DNA of 64,000 bases from an uncultured Actinomycetes bacterium (GTDB taxonomy: Bacteria > Actinomycetota > Thermoleophilia > Solirubrobacterales > Solirubrobacteraceae): positions 1 through 64,000 of the forward strand of contig CALAQT010000423.1 of the NCBI GenBank assembly GCA_937888775.1. The letters are read 5' to 3'. Position numbers and translations under genes: made by a program. The notes under the pieces are model-generated. The model saw only the letters and a list, made by a program, of their open reading frames with translations. It was not told where the DNA came from and ran no database searches. Positions 46,396 through 55,343 of this stretch are shown here, one piece after another (the first letter of the stretch is position 1; every line of letters starts with the position of its first letter).

Positions 46396-47547
46396 ATGAG
46401 CGCGGGCGGGTCCACCGACTCACCCGCCGGCTCGGGGATCGAGGCCCTGGAGCTGTTCGTCGAGGTGCTCTCGCAATCGGAGCAGAGCTCGTCTGGCGGC
46501 GATGGCTTCTATGACCGCCTGTGCGAGGCGGTGTGCCGGCTGGCGCGCATGCGTCGGGCGATCATCTTCCGCTACGACGCGGCCGGGCGCCGGGTGCGGG
46601 CGGCCGGCTCGCACGGGCTGGACCTGGATCAGTTCGCCGGCGCCCACGTGACGGTCGACTCGGCGCCGATCGCCGCCCGGGCGCTGCGTGAGGACAAGGT
46701 GGTTCAGGCCGAGGGCGACGTCAGCGGTCAAGTCCCCGACGAATACGCCGCGCTGGTGTCAGAGCCGGTGCGGCTGTTCTGCGCCCCGATGACGGCCGCC
46801 GACCGCGCGTTCGGGGTGATCCTCGCCGACCGGCTGATGTCCGCCCCGCCGCTGGACGACGCCGATCGCAACCTCCTGTGGACGCTGGGCAAGGCGGCGG
46901 CGCTGGCGTCCGTGGCCCGGATCTTCTCCACGCAGTCAGAGCGCGCTCAGCAGCTCGAGCAGCGGATCGATCTGGCCCGGGAGATCCACGAGGGCGTGAT
47001 TCAGCGGTTGTTCGGCGTGTCGATGGCGCTCGACGGCTTGGGCGACCTGCCGGCCCCAGCGCGCGAGCGCTGCGCCTCAGAGACGCAGGCGGCGCTGCGT
47101 GATCTCCGCGTCGCGCTGCAGCGGCCCCTGGGGCGTGCGCCGCGGGCAACCCAGACCACATTCGTGGCCGAGGTGGAGCGCCTGGCGCGGGCGCACCCGG
47201 GCCTCGGCCTGAGGCTCGAGGCGGGCGGCTCGCATGAGGTGCCGTCGAGCCTGGAGGCGCTCGCGCAGTCGGTGCTGGCCGAGGCGGTGCGCAACGCCAG
47301 CAAGCACGCCAGCCCCAGCCACGTCGGCGTCAAGGTCGCGCAACTGGACGGTGCGTTCGTGGTCGAGGTGGCCAACGACGGCGTCACCGGTAGCCGCCGG
47401 CATGCGGGCATGGGCCTACGCCTGGCGGCGCTGGAGGCGTTGCACGGCGGAGGCGTGATCGAGTTCGGTGAGCGTGAGCCAGGAACCTGGCAGGTCAGGC
47501 TCGTGGTGCCGCTGGACGGCGACGGCGAGGATGTCGAGGATGTCTGA
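46396..47547 (+). CDS. GAF-domain sensor histidine kinase (NarL/DevS type, HisKA_3)
   Basis: 383 residues, no membrane segment. GAF domain about 20-180 (FYDRLCEAVCRLARMRRAII to FGVILADRLM), dimerisation and phospho-acceptor REIHEGVIQRLFGVSMALDG (His198), then a degenerate HATPase domain (LAEAVRNASKHASPSHVGV, NDGVTG, GMGLRLAALEALHGG). It should sense a cytoplasmic signal and phosphorylate the response regulator encoded next, whose ATG lies 8 bp inside this gene. No target operon is obvious. Confidence 0.93.
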   Translation: MSAGGSTDSPAGSGIEALELFVEVLSQSEQSSSGGDGFYDRLCEAVCRLARMRRAIIFRYDAAGRRVRAAGSHGLDLDQFAGAHVTVDSAPIAARALREDKVVQAEGDVSGQVPDEYAALVSEPVRLFCAPMTAADRAFGVILADRLMSAPPLDDADRNLLWTLGKAAALASVARIFSTQSERAQQLEQRIDLAREIHEGVIQRLFGVSMALDGLGDLPAPARERCASETQAALRDLRVALQRPLGRAPRATQTTFVAEVERLARAHPGLGLRLEAGGSHEVPSSLEALAQSVLAEAVRNASKHASPSHVGVKVAQLDGAFVVEVANDGVTGSRRHAGMGLRLAALEALHGGGVIEFGEREPGTWQVRLVVPLDGDGEDVEDV

Positions 47548-48157
47548 CGGGGAGCGCAGCCCCGAACGCCTCAGCGTGCTGGTCGTCGATGACCATGACG
47601 TGGTGCACTGGGGCTTTCGCCTGATGCTGACCCAACAGCCGTGGGTGCAGAGGTGCCTGAGCGCCCACACCGGCCGTGAGGCGCTGGCGCTGGCTGCGCG
47701 CTACCGGCCGCACGTGGCGTTGGTCGACCTGTTCATCGGCGAGGAGTCAGGCGCCGAGGTCTGCGAGCAGCTGCGAGTGACCGAGCCCAACACGCGCGTG
47801 CTGCTGTTCTCAGGGGCGGGGGACATCTCGCCCCAGGCGGCGCGGGCGGCGGGCGCGTCGGGTTTCGCCTACAAGGACTGGCCCGCGCGGCGGATCGCCA
47901 GCGCCGTGCGCATGGTCGGCCTGGGCAAGACCGTGTTCGAGCGCCACGACCACCAGTCCGCGCTGGGCCTCTCAGAGCGCGAGCGCGCCGTGCTCGAGCT
48001 GATCGCCGACGGACTGACCAACCCGGAGATCGCCGAATCGCTGCACATCTCCAAGCACACCGTCAAGGAGCATTCGAGTTCGCTGTATAGAAAGCTCGGC
48101 GTGCGCAACCGCGCCGAGGCGGTGCAGCGCTCCCAGCGACTGGGACTGCTCGCGTGA
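47540..48157 (+). CDS. NarL/FixJ-type response regulator
   Basis: 205 residues. Receiver domain LSVLVVDDHDVVHWGFRLML with phospho-acceptor Asp63 in VALVDLFIG, Ser in LFSGAG and Lys in AYKDW. The C-terminal LuxR-type helix-turn-helix is LSERERAVLELIADGLTNPE followed by SKHTVKEHSSSLYRKLG. It partners the histidine kinase at 46396, with an 8-bp gene overlap. Confidence 0.95.
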   Translation: MSDGERSPERLSVLVVDDHDVVHWGFRLMLTQQPWVQRCLSAHTGREALALAARYRPHVALVDLFIGEESGAEVCEQLRVTEPNTRVLLFSGAGDISPQAARAAGASGFAYKDWPARRIASAVRMVGLGKTVFERHDHQSALGLSERERAVLELIADGLTNPEIAESLHISKHTVKEHSSSLYRKLGVRNRAEAVQRSQRLGLLA

Positions 48158-48223
48158 CGGCTCCCGGCTGCCGCTGAACGTTACGGTTACTGGGATGAAC
48201 CGTCGGTTGTGCAGGAGGCCAAC

Positions 48224-49945
48224 TTGGACTCCGGCCTGAGCGAGGTCGCGCGCTTTCTCGCCCAGCGGGCGCCGTTTGACACCCTCGCCGCGGCTGAACT
48301 GGGGGAGGTGGTAGCGCAGGCGGCGATCGAGTTCTATCCGACCGGCGCCGTGATCCTCTCCGAGGACGGCGGCCCGGTCACGTTCCTGCGCGTGATCCAC
48401 AGCGGCGGCGTTGACGTCTCACACGACGGCCGCTTACTGGACCTGCTCGGACCCGGTGACACGTTCGGCCACGCGGCGATGCTCTCGGGGCTGCCGCCGG
48501 GCTTTGAGGCGCGTGCCGCCGAGGACACGCTCTGCTATCGGATCCCCGTGGCGGTGGCCAGGCCGCTGCTCGATCGCGCGCGCAGCCGCGAGCTGCAGGT
48601 CAGCGCCCAGCAGCCCGGCCACCAGGCGGTGGCCAAGCTGATCCGCCGCCCGACGGTGACCTGCAAACCGTCGGAGAGCATCGGGATCGTCGCCGAGCGG
48701 ATGACCGCCGCGGGCGCGAGCTCGGCGATCGTGCACCTGCAAGACGGCGGTATCGGGATCATCACCGACCAGGACCTTCGCACGCGCGTGCTCGCGGCCG
48801 GGCGCTCGGGCGGCGCCCGGATCGACTCGGCGATGACCTATCCCGTATTCGTCGTGGCCCCGGACCGCCTCGGGGGCGAGGTGCTCTACGAGATGCTCGA
48901 GCGCGGGATCCGGCACGTGCCGGTGGTCTCGGAGCGCGGCCAGTTGGTCGGCGTGCTGGAGGACGCCGACCTGTTCGCTGCCCAGCCGCGCTCCTGGTTC
49001 TGGGCGAGGCGGACGATCGCTCGGGCCCGGAGCCTCGACGCGCTGAGCGAGGTCGCCGAGCGCCTGCCGGACCTGATGCTCGACCTTCACCGCGCCGACG
49101 TTCCTGGACGCGAACTGGCGCGGGTGCTGTCGGCGCTGGTCGACGCGCTCACCGCGCGCGCACTCGATCTCGCGCTGGCCCAGGCCGAGCTCCCCCCCGA
49201 GGGGATCGTGTGGTTGGCACTCGGCAGTCAGGCCCGGCGCGAGCTGACCCTCGCCTCGGACCGCCGCGGGACATTCGTGCTCGGCGCCCAGGTGCAACTC
49301 GAGCCGGGGCTGCTCGAGCGCCTGGGCGTGACGCTGGCGCGCTTCGGGCTGACCGATCCCGTGGTGGCCCGCGACGGGCAGGGCTGGATCGCCGCCGCAG
49401 CGCCCGGCGACGACGAGCTGGCCCTGTCGGTGCTGGCCGACCGCCGGGCGCTGTGGGGCACACCGAGCGAGCCGCTGCCGGCCGTCGAACGGGTCACCGA
49501 TCCGGCGGTCCATTCGCGCCTGATTGACGCGCTCGCGACGCGAGCGTTCGCCCATGACCTGCCCTCGGGCTTTGACGCCGACACCGTGCTCGGCCTCGAC
49601 GGCAGCCGCCGAGATCGCCTCAACGTGCGCTTGGCGGCGATCGTGCCGATTGCGTCCCTCGGGCGCTGGGCGGCTGCGGTGGCCGGCACCGGGGAGGGCT
49701 CCACGCCGGAGCGACTCCGGGCGGCGGCCGCCGAGGGCGTGCTGCGCGACAGTCAGGCGCAGACGCTGTCGGAGGCGTTTGAGCTGGTGCTGCAGCTGAG
49801 GATCGCCCACCAGCTAGAGCAGCTCACCGCCGGCGAGGCGGCCGACGATCTGCTCGATCCGGCCGCAATGAGTCCGCTCACCCGGGGTCACCTGCGGGAT
49901 GTGTTCCGAGCCGTCAGCACTGTCACCCGCGAGCTGCGGCCGTGA
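48224..49945 (+). CDS. cNMP-binding/CBS/DUF294 GlnD-like protein with degenerate nucleotidyltransferase motif
   Basis: About 573 residues. cNMP-type domain (about 1-130, FHSGGVDVS-like core and DTFGHAAMLSGLPPG), two CBS motifs (about 140-265), a DUF294 helical/nucleotidyltransferase region and a C-terminal DUF294_C helix bundle. The catalytic loop reads LALGSQARRELTLASDRRG: the second Asp of the SDQD motif, kept in its paralogue at 56984, is Arg, so transferase activity is doubtful. I prefer TTG 48224 because AGGAGG is 5 bases upstream; GTG 48209 is the alternative. Coupled to the exonuclease gene by a GTGA overlap. Confidence 0.85.
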   Translation: MDSGLSEVARFLAQRAPFDTLAAAELGEVVAQAAIEFYPTGAVILSEDGGPVTFLRVIHSGGVDVSHDGRLLDLLGPGDTFGHAAMLSGLPPGFEARAAEDTLCYRIPVAVARPLLDRARSRELQVSAQQPGHQAVAKLIRRPTVTCKPSESIGIVAERMTAAGASSAIVHLQDGGIGIITDQDLRTRVLAAGRSGGARIDSAMTYPVFVVAPDRLGGEVLYEMLERGIRHVPVVSERGQLVGVLEDADLFAAQPRSWFWARRTIARARSLDALSEVAERLPDLMLDLHRADVPGRELARVLSALVDALTARALDLALAQAELPPEGIVWLALGSQARRELTLASDRRGTFVLGAQVQLEPGLLERLGVTLARFGLTDPVVARDGQGWIAAAAPGDDELALSVLADRRALWGTPSEPLPAVERVTDPAVHSRLIDALATRAFAHDLPSGFDADTVLGLDGSRRDRLNVRLAAIVPIASLGRWAAAVAGTGEGSTPERLRAAAAEGVLRDSQAQTLSEAFELVLQLRIAHQLEQLTAGEAADDLLDPAAMSPLTRGHLRDVFRAVSTVTRELRP

Positions 49946-50610
49946 GGCGGCTGCTCGCCCCGCGGGGCGCTGCCGCGCGCTTGGAGCGGGCGGGCCAGCC
50001 GAGCCCGGACACGCCCTGGCGCCAGGCGGGCTGGTGCGTGGTCGATCTGGAGCTGACCGGCCTCGACCGCCGCGATCAGATCATCGCGATCGGCGCCGTC
50101 CCGATCGACGACGGCCGGCTGACCTTGGGACGGGCGATGTACACGCTCGCGCGGCCTTCGCGGCCCCCGCAGCACGCGGCGGTGCTGGTCCACAAGCTGC
50201 GCTTCACCGACCTCGCCGATGCGCCTCCGCTGGACGAGGCGATCGACCTGCTGCTCGACTCGCTGGCCGGCCGGGTGCCCGTCTTTCACACCTCGATGGT
50301 CGAGCGCACGTTCCTCGGCCGCGAGCTGAAACGCCGGCGAGCTCGCCTGCCCGCCGATGCTGACACCGAACTGCTGGGACGCCTGTGGCTGCGCGAGCGC
50401 GACGGTGTCGCCCCGGCCAGGCTCTCGCTCGCCAGGCTCGCGAGCGTGCTCGGACAACCGGCCGAGACGCCCCACCACGCGCTCGGCGACGCGCTCACGA
50501 CCGCCAAGGCGTTCATCGCGCTCGCGAGCCATCTGGACGCCGGCCAACCGCAGACGGTCGGATCCCTGCAGCGCGCCGAGGAGACACTGCGCAGTGTGCG
50601 GCGCCCCTAG
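49942..50610 (+). CDS. DnaQ-like 3'-5' exonuclease (DEDDh)
   Basis: 222 residues. ExoI WCVVDLELTGLDRRDQIIAIG gives Asp and Glu; ExoII is around VPVFHTSMVERTFL with the conserved His/Thr region; ExoIII HHALGDALTTAKAFIAL gives His and Asp. Similar to DNA polymerase III epsilon-type nucleases. Translationally coupled (GTGA) to the DUF294 protein, a pairing common in bacteria, suggesting the regulator domain governs nucleotide turnover or this nuclease. Confidence 0.92.
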   Translation: MRRLLAPRGAAARLERAGQPSPDTPWRQAGWCVVDLELTGLDRRDQIIAIGAVPIDDGRLTLGRAMYTLARPSRPPQHAAVLVHKLRFTDLADAPPLDEAIDLLLDSLAGRVPVFHTSMVERTFLGRELKRRRARLPADADTELLGRLWLRERDGVAPARLSLARLASVLGQPAETPHHALGDALTTAKAFIALASHLDAGQPQTVGSLQRAEETLRSVRRP

Positions 50611-50713
50611 GGGGCCAGAAACTCGCTCACCGCGGTATCCGGGATCTCAACCGCAAACTCAACCGCGCCCCGGCGCACGCGCGCGCGGCCGTAACCAACC
50701 CAATCGATAAATC

Positions 50714-52081
50714 TCAAAACAGCTGCAGGTAGCGGTCGAGCTCCCACTGAGTGATCTGCTCGTGGACGGCTTGCACCTCGCGGCGCTTGACCTCGACGAA
50801 GTAGTCGATGTAGTCGCCGTCGCGCGTCCGGCCGAACGCTGCCCGCATGGCGTCGTTTCGCTCCAGCTCGCGCGTCGCGTCGAGCAGATTCTCCGGTAGT
50901 AGCTCGATGCCCTGTGCCGCGCGCTCGGCGGCACTCATCGTGTACAGGTTGGCGGAGTTGGGATCGCCTGGATCAAGGCCGCGCTCGATTCCGTCCAGCC
51001 CTGCCGCCAGCATCGCCGTCGCGGCCAGGTACGGGTTGCATGAGCCGTCGACTGTCCGGTCCTCGATTCGCCCGGGGGCCGGGATTCTGAGCATCTGCGT
51101 GCGGTTGTTGTAGCCGTAGCTGATGTAGGCCGGCGCCCAGGTGGCGCCGCTGGTCGGCGCGCCGACGGTCAGTCGCTTATATGAGTTGACGGTCGGCGCG
51201 GTCACGGCGATGTAGGCCTTGGCGTTGGCCTTCAGACCCCCGATGAACTGGTAGGCGAGGTCCGACAGACCCAGTCCGCGGGGATCCTCGGTGCGATCGC
51301 GCTCGAACACGTTCTCCCCGTCACGCCACAGGCTGACGTGGAAGTGACAGCCGTTGCCGGTCAGATGCGCGAACGGCTTGGGCATGAAGGTGGCGATCAG
51401 CCCGCGCTGCTGGGCCAGCGACTCCACCATGTAGCGAAAGAACACAGCCCGGTCGCACGTCGTCAGGGCGTCGGCGAACTGGAAGTTCTGCTCGAACTGG
51501 CCGTTGGCGTCCTCGTGGTCGGTGGCGTAGTTGTCCCAGCCCAGGCCGGTGACGGCGTGCGAGACCTGGGAGACGAAATCCAGATTGCGGGTCAGCGCCC
51601 GCATGTCGTAGCAGGGCTGATCCAGCGTGTCGAGCGGATCGGCGAGCTCGATCCCGCCGTCGGCCGAGCGCCGCAGCAGGAAGTACTCGAGCTCGGCGCC
51701 GATCTTCAGCTCGTAGCCCATCGCGGCGGCACGGTCCAGGGCACGGCGCAGGATCGTGCGCGGGCAGAAGGGCCAGGCCTGACCCTCGACGGTCACATCG
51801 CAGGCGAACCGGGCCACGTTGGGCTGCCAGGGCAGCACCGTGAGCGTCCGCGGATCCGGGATTGCCGCAATGTCAGGGTCGTCGGGCCCCTGGCCGATGT
51901 CACCGGCGGCGAAGCCGGCAAAGCCGGCCCCGTCCTCGAGCAGGCCGTCGAGGTGATGGGCGGGGACCAGCTTGGCGCTCGGCTTGCCGTGCATGTCGAC
52001 AAACTGCGCGAACAGGAACTCGATGCCGCCGTCCTTGACGATTCGCCGGGCATCGTCGGCGTTCTGCGCTGGCTCTGTCAT
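50714..52081 (-). CDS. glnT: Type III glutamine synthetase / gamma-glutamylmethylamide synthetase family (GlnT)
   Basis: 455 residues. Beta-grasp N-terminus (IEFLFAQFVDMHGKPSAKLV) and the catalytic barrel with AELEYFL, DHEDANGQFEQNF, GNGCHFHVSLW, TAPTVNSYKRL and RIPAPGRIEDRTVDGSCNPY, holding the metal Glu/His and substrate Arg residues. The GlnT group makes glutamine or gamma-glutamyl alkylamides such as gamma-glutamylmethylamide. It shares a promoter region with the GAF-PucR regulator and lies near a three-part glutamate-synthase-like set, so it likely serves assimilation of ammonia or an amine. Confidence 0.93.
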   Translation of the reverse strand: MTEPAQNADDARRIVKDGGIEFLFAQFVDMHGKPSAKLVPAHHLDGLLEDGAGFAGFAAGDIGQGPDDPDIAAIPDPRTLTVLPWQPNVARFACDVTVEGQAWPFCPRTILRRALDRAAAMGYELKIGAELEYFLLRRSADGGIELADPLDTLDQPCYDMRALTRNLDFVSQVSHAVTGLGWDNYATDHEDANGQFEQNFQFADALTTCDRAVFFRYMVESLAQQRGLIATFMPKPFAHLTGNGCHFHVSLWRDGENVFERDRTEDPRGLGLSDLAYQFIGGLKANAKAYIAVTAPTVNSYKRLTVGAPTSGATWAPAYISYGYNNRTQMLRIPAPGRIEDRTVDGSCNPYLAATAMLAAGLDGIERGLDPGDPNSANLYTMSAAERAAQGIELLPENLLDATRELERNDAMRAAFGRTRDGDYIDYFVEVKRREVQAVHEQITQWELDRYLQLF

Positions 52082-52149
52082 GACTGCAGGTATATCCGCC
52101 CGGGTCGGTCCTGCACAATGGTCCGGAGCACCCGTTAGCTGCGGCTAGC

Positions 52150-52166
52150 ATGTGCGTCCCGCACAT
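52150..52166. promoter_or_regulatory. Palindromic operator between glnT and the PucR-type regulator
   Basis: ATGTGCG and CGCACAT are perfect 7-bp arms around TCC, 17 bp before the regulator start codon and 68 bp from the glnT start. Likely binding site of the regulator encoded alongside, controlling both genes. Confidence 0.6.
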
Positions 52167-52183
52167 AGGAGCGTTTTTACTCA

Positions 52184-53974
52184 GTGCCGATCAGCGCCGA
52201 TCTGCCGGCTGGACTCGCCGGCGAAACTCGCGGGCTCCGTGAGGAGAACCGCACGCTCTACGGCGTGATCAAGCTCGTGTCCTCTTCGCTTGAGCTGGCG
52301 CCGATGCTCCAGGGCGTGGTGGATCTGGCGACCGAGGCGACCGGTTGCCACGCGTGCTTCATCTACCTGCTGGCGGACGGCCGGCTGACGATCCGCGCGG
52401 CCTCGCCGGTGTTCGGAGAGGCGGTCGGTAACGTGCAGTTCTCCGTTCAGGAGGGGCTGACCGGCTGGGTGGCGCGCCACCGGACCCCCGAGTTCATCCG
52501 CGACCACGCGATGGATGACCCGCGGATGAAATTCGTGCCGCTGCTGCAGGAAGAACGCTTTCAGTCGATGGCGGCCGTGCCGATCCTGTCGCGCGCGGGG
52601 GAGACGATCGGAGTGATCGTGCTGCACACCAAGGCGCCGCACGAGTTCGGCGAGGACACGCTGAAGCTGCTCGTGCACATCGCCTCGCTGGTCAGCGGCG
52701 CGATCGAGAACGCGCAGCTTTATGACCAGGAGCGCCGGCGCGTCGATGGTCTGACCCGCCTGTCAGCGCTCGCGCAGGAGGTCGCGGCCGCCACCAGCAC
52801 CGCTGAGCTCGCGCCCGTGGTCGCGCGCGGGACTCGCCGTCTGCTGCACGCCCAGGTGTGCCAGCTGTACCGCCTCGAGGCCGACGGCAAGGGGCTGGTG
52901 CTGCTGGCCTCGATGCCCGAGACGGTGTCGGCACCATCGGCGCTGTCGGACGCCGGTGTGATGCTGGCGGCGCTCGATGGACGCGGCTCCCGGCCGGCGG
53001 CAGCGACGCTGTGGCCCGGGATGGACACCGCCGACCTGCTTGTCACGCCGCTGTCGGCCGGCGGCGAGCGAGTCGGGCTGCTGTGCGTGGGCTCGAATCC
53101 GGCTCAGGAGTTCAAGGACGAGGACGCCGAGATCGCCCGGGCCGTGGCCCACCTCGCGGCGGTCGCGATCAAGCGCGCCGAGCTGATCGAAGGACTGACC
53201 AACGCCAACATCGTCAAGGACCTGTTCGAGGCGCTGGCGGCCGGCGCGACCGAATTCGCGGCGGCCAAGGCATCGGAGGTCCGCTGCGATCTGACCACCC
53301 CCTATCTGATGGTGTGCGCCGAGCCCGCGGGTGGCCGTGAGCAGGCATCGGGCCAATGGCGGGCCGCCGCGGAGGTGCTCGGCCGCGGCCTCTCGGAGCT
53401 CTGCGCGCACTCGGCGATCGAGGCCGGGCCAGGGCCGGTGCGCGCCGTGCTCGCACTCGGTACGACGCGCTCCCAGCAGGTCGAGACGGTCGTGAACGCC
53501 TGCCGCGAGCTGGGCCGGCGCAGCGGCGCGGCGATCGGGATCAGCGAACTGCGCCGGGCGCCCGCCGATTCCGCGCGCGCCTACCGGGAGGCGCTCGACG
53601 CGACCACGGTCGGCCGAGCGCTGCTGGCAGATGGCGGCGCGATCGCCTATTCGCAGGTCGGCGCCTACCGCTACCTGGTCCACATCGGCGCCGACGACGC
53701 GCCGCGTGACCGGATGCGCGCTGCCGTCGATTTGCTGATCGCCTACGACGCCAAGCGCCGGACCGCCCTGCTCGACACCCTGGAGCGCTACCTGTCGGAG
53801 CGGCGCAGCGTGATCGAGAGCGCCCGAGCGCTGTTCATTCATCCCAACACGCTGCGACAGCGTCTGGGGCGCATCGAGGAGCTGACCGGTCTCAAGCTCG
53901 ACGAGGACGATCTTCTGTCGCTGGAGCTCGCGATCAAGTTGGCCCGCCTGCACCGGCGCCCGGCCGCGTCATGA
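52184..53974 (+). CDS. Double-GAF PucR/CdaR-type transcriptional regulator
   Basis: 596 residues. A short coiled-coil N-terminus, GAF1 about 20-180 (GVVDLATEATGCHACFIYLL, GLTGWVARHRTPEFI), GAF2 about 190-330 (RLSALAQEVAAATSTAELAP), a GGDEF-like CdaR region and the C-terminal PucR helix-turn-helix with RSVIESARALFIHPNTLRQR and LGRIEELTGL. PucR-type proteins regulate purine, amino-acid and nitrogen catabolism. GTG 52184. Divergent from glnT with a palindrome between, so it is the probable regulator of glnT. Confidence 0.93.
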   Translation: MPISADLPAGLAGETRGLREENRTLYGVIKLVSSSLELAPMLQGVVDLATEATGCHACFIYLLADGRLTIRAASPVFGEAVGNVQFSVQEGLTGWVARHRTPEFIRDHAMDDPRMKFVPLLQEERFQSMAAVPILSRAGETIGVIVLHTKAPHEFGEDTLKLLVHIASLVSGAIENAQLYDQERRRVDGLTRLSALAQEVAAATSTAELAPVVARGTRRLLHAQVCQLYRLEADGKGLVLLASMPETVSAPSALSDAGVMLAALDGRGSRPAAATLWPGMDTADLLVTPLSAGGERVGLLCVGSNPAQEFKDEDAEIARAVAHLAAVAIKRAELIEGLTNANIVKDLFEALAAGATEFAAAKASEVRCDLTTPYLMVCAEPAGGREQASGQWRAAAEVLGRGLSELCAHSAIEAGPGPVRAVLALGTTRSQQVETVVNACRELGRRSGAAIGISELRRAPADSARAYREALDATTVGRALLADGGAIAYSQVGAYRYLVHIGADDAPRDRMRAAVDLLIAYDAKRRTALLDTLERYLSERRSVIESARALFIHPNTLRQRLGRIEELTGLKLDEDDLLSLELAIKLARLHRRPAAS

Positions 53975-53987
53975 ACCCCGGTTGACG

Positions 53988-54012
53988 CCGGCGCGAAACT
54001 TCGTGGCGCCGG
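53988..54012 (+). terminator. Hairpin after the PucR-type regulator
   Basis: CCGGCGC and GCGCCGG pair around an 11-base loop, 14 bp after the stop. From here to 54259 (about 250 bp, with lower GC than the surroundings) I see no convincing gene. Confidence 0.45.
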
Positions 54013-54259
54013 GCACGTTGTGGTGGTCATGTCCGTCCACACGTCAATCGTCGCTGTACTCCGATCGGACAGCTGTGGTCAAGGGCGCGGTTCCGGCAGC
54101 GGGGCACTGGGTGGCGCGAGGGTCGACGGTGCGATTGTCGATCTCTCGCTGCCGCCCATAGCGCCGCCGCTGCGCCGTCAGGTGGCCGGAACTGATCGGC
54201 GGCGGTTTGAGGCTGCGTGTCTTTTCCGAATCAGTGGTGATGCGAGCGCGGACTTGACT

Positions 54260-54807
54260 TCAAAGCAGTTGCGACAGCTGCTGCGACGGCCTTGTGCACG
54301 CTGCCGTGGCGAGATTCGCTAGTTCGGCGACCGTGAGGCCGTCCCGGTGGTGATACAGCGGACTCTCGAAGTCATTGAGCAGGCAGGATGCCGGGCGATT
54401 CCGCGCACCGAAGGTTCGGGCGAGGCGAGCGCTTGCTGCAGCGCCGCGAGCGCTGCACGCGCGTGTTTGACCTCAGATGCCTGCACGGGCAGGCGCGTGC
54501 TACGCCATTGGGGCGGATGCTCGGCCTTCTCTAGAGCGCCGTCAATCGCAGCCACGAGGTGGCGCTTGACATGCTCGCTTTGAAGCTGCCGCGCCCGAGC
54601 CTGAAGCTCGGCCGACGTGTGGATGTCGACTCCGCCGGTTAGCTCCCGGTCAAGCTCGAACTGGTTCAACCACGCCTTCGCGGCCAGCGTCCGCCCCGCA
54701 ATCGACTGCTCGGTAGATGACCGCGGGGAATGATGATGCGGCAGGTGTAGCTGAAGGTGCATCTCGCCTAATCGATGAATTGTGCCAATTGGCACGCAAT
54801 CGCGCAA
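54260..54807 (-). pseudogene. Conserved hypothetical protein, frameshifted
   Basis: The first frame from 54807 reads ELDRELTGGVDIHTSAELQA, ARQLQSEHVKRHLVAAIDGA, then EVKHARAALAALQQALASPE and PSVRGIA. At about 54390 homology shifts one base to LLNDFESPLYHHRDGLTVAE, LANLATAACTRPS, ending at 54260. The joined pattern (two helical blocks then a short SPLY motif) resembles an actinobacterial family of unknown function I recall seeing as repeated ELAxRAxxLTSxxxRRxLA proteins. GC content is lower than that of neighbouring genes. One lost base explains the break. Confidence 0.6.
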
Positions 54808-54848
54808 GCGTTTCCGCGGACGACTGGCGGTGCAGCGGACGACGCCGG

Positions 54849-55343
54849 TTAGTCGCCAGCTTCGTCTGACACCAGGAACACCGGTAGCTTGGCTCGTCTG
54901 CGCACGCGCTGGGGCTCCTGGGACCAGAGCATGTCGCGGATCAGGCGGTTGCGGTCCGGGTCGGCGGCCATCACGATCGCATCGCAGCCCTCCTTGGCCG
55001 CCTCGTCGCAGATCCGCTTGGTGGTCTTACGGGTGCCGAGCACCTGGCCATCGGCTTCGATGCCCTTGCGCCGCAGCCGCTTGACCGCGCTGGCGATGAT
55101 CGCGCGCTGATCCTTCCATTCGGCCTTGGTGGGCAGCAGGCCCGGGTTGGGCATCCCGAACGCGACCCCGTGCACTCGCGCGATCGAGAACACGTGCACG
55201 CTGGCGCCGCCCGGCCGTGCCAGCTCGACCACGCGTGCGATCGCGGCGTCGGGGATCGGCCGTCCCTCGGATGCGAGCAGAATCCGCTGGAACGATTCCG
55301 TCTGCGATGCCTTAGGTTGCCGCCTTGAGGCCACCGCACTCAC
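54849..55343 (-). CDS. Universal stress protein coupled to an amino-acid permease
   Basis: 164 residues. UspA fold with FQRILLASEGRPIPDAAIARV and RVVELARPGGASVHVFSIAR. The usual C-terminal GxxGxxxxxxxG(S/T) ATP motif is absent (AADPDRNRLIRDMLWSQEPQ instead), so nucleotide binding is doubtful. GTG start overlaps the permease stop (GTGA). Such UspA-like proteins next to APC permeases may control transport. Confidence 0.82.
   Translation of the reverse strand: MSAVASRRQPKASQTESFQRILLASEGRPIPDAAIARVVELARPGGASVHVFSIARVHGVAFGMPNPGLLPTKAEWKDQRAIIASAVKRLRRKGIEADGQVLGTRKTTKRICDEAAKEGCDAIVMAADPDRNRLIRDMLWSQEPQRVRRRAKLPVFLVSDEAGD

Noticed and set aside
53975..54850. Lower-GC stretch as a mobile island
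   Set aside because: It is under 1 kb, contains only a frameshifted conserved hypothetical gene, and has no integrase, tRNA or repeats at its edges.
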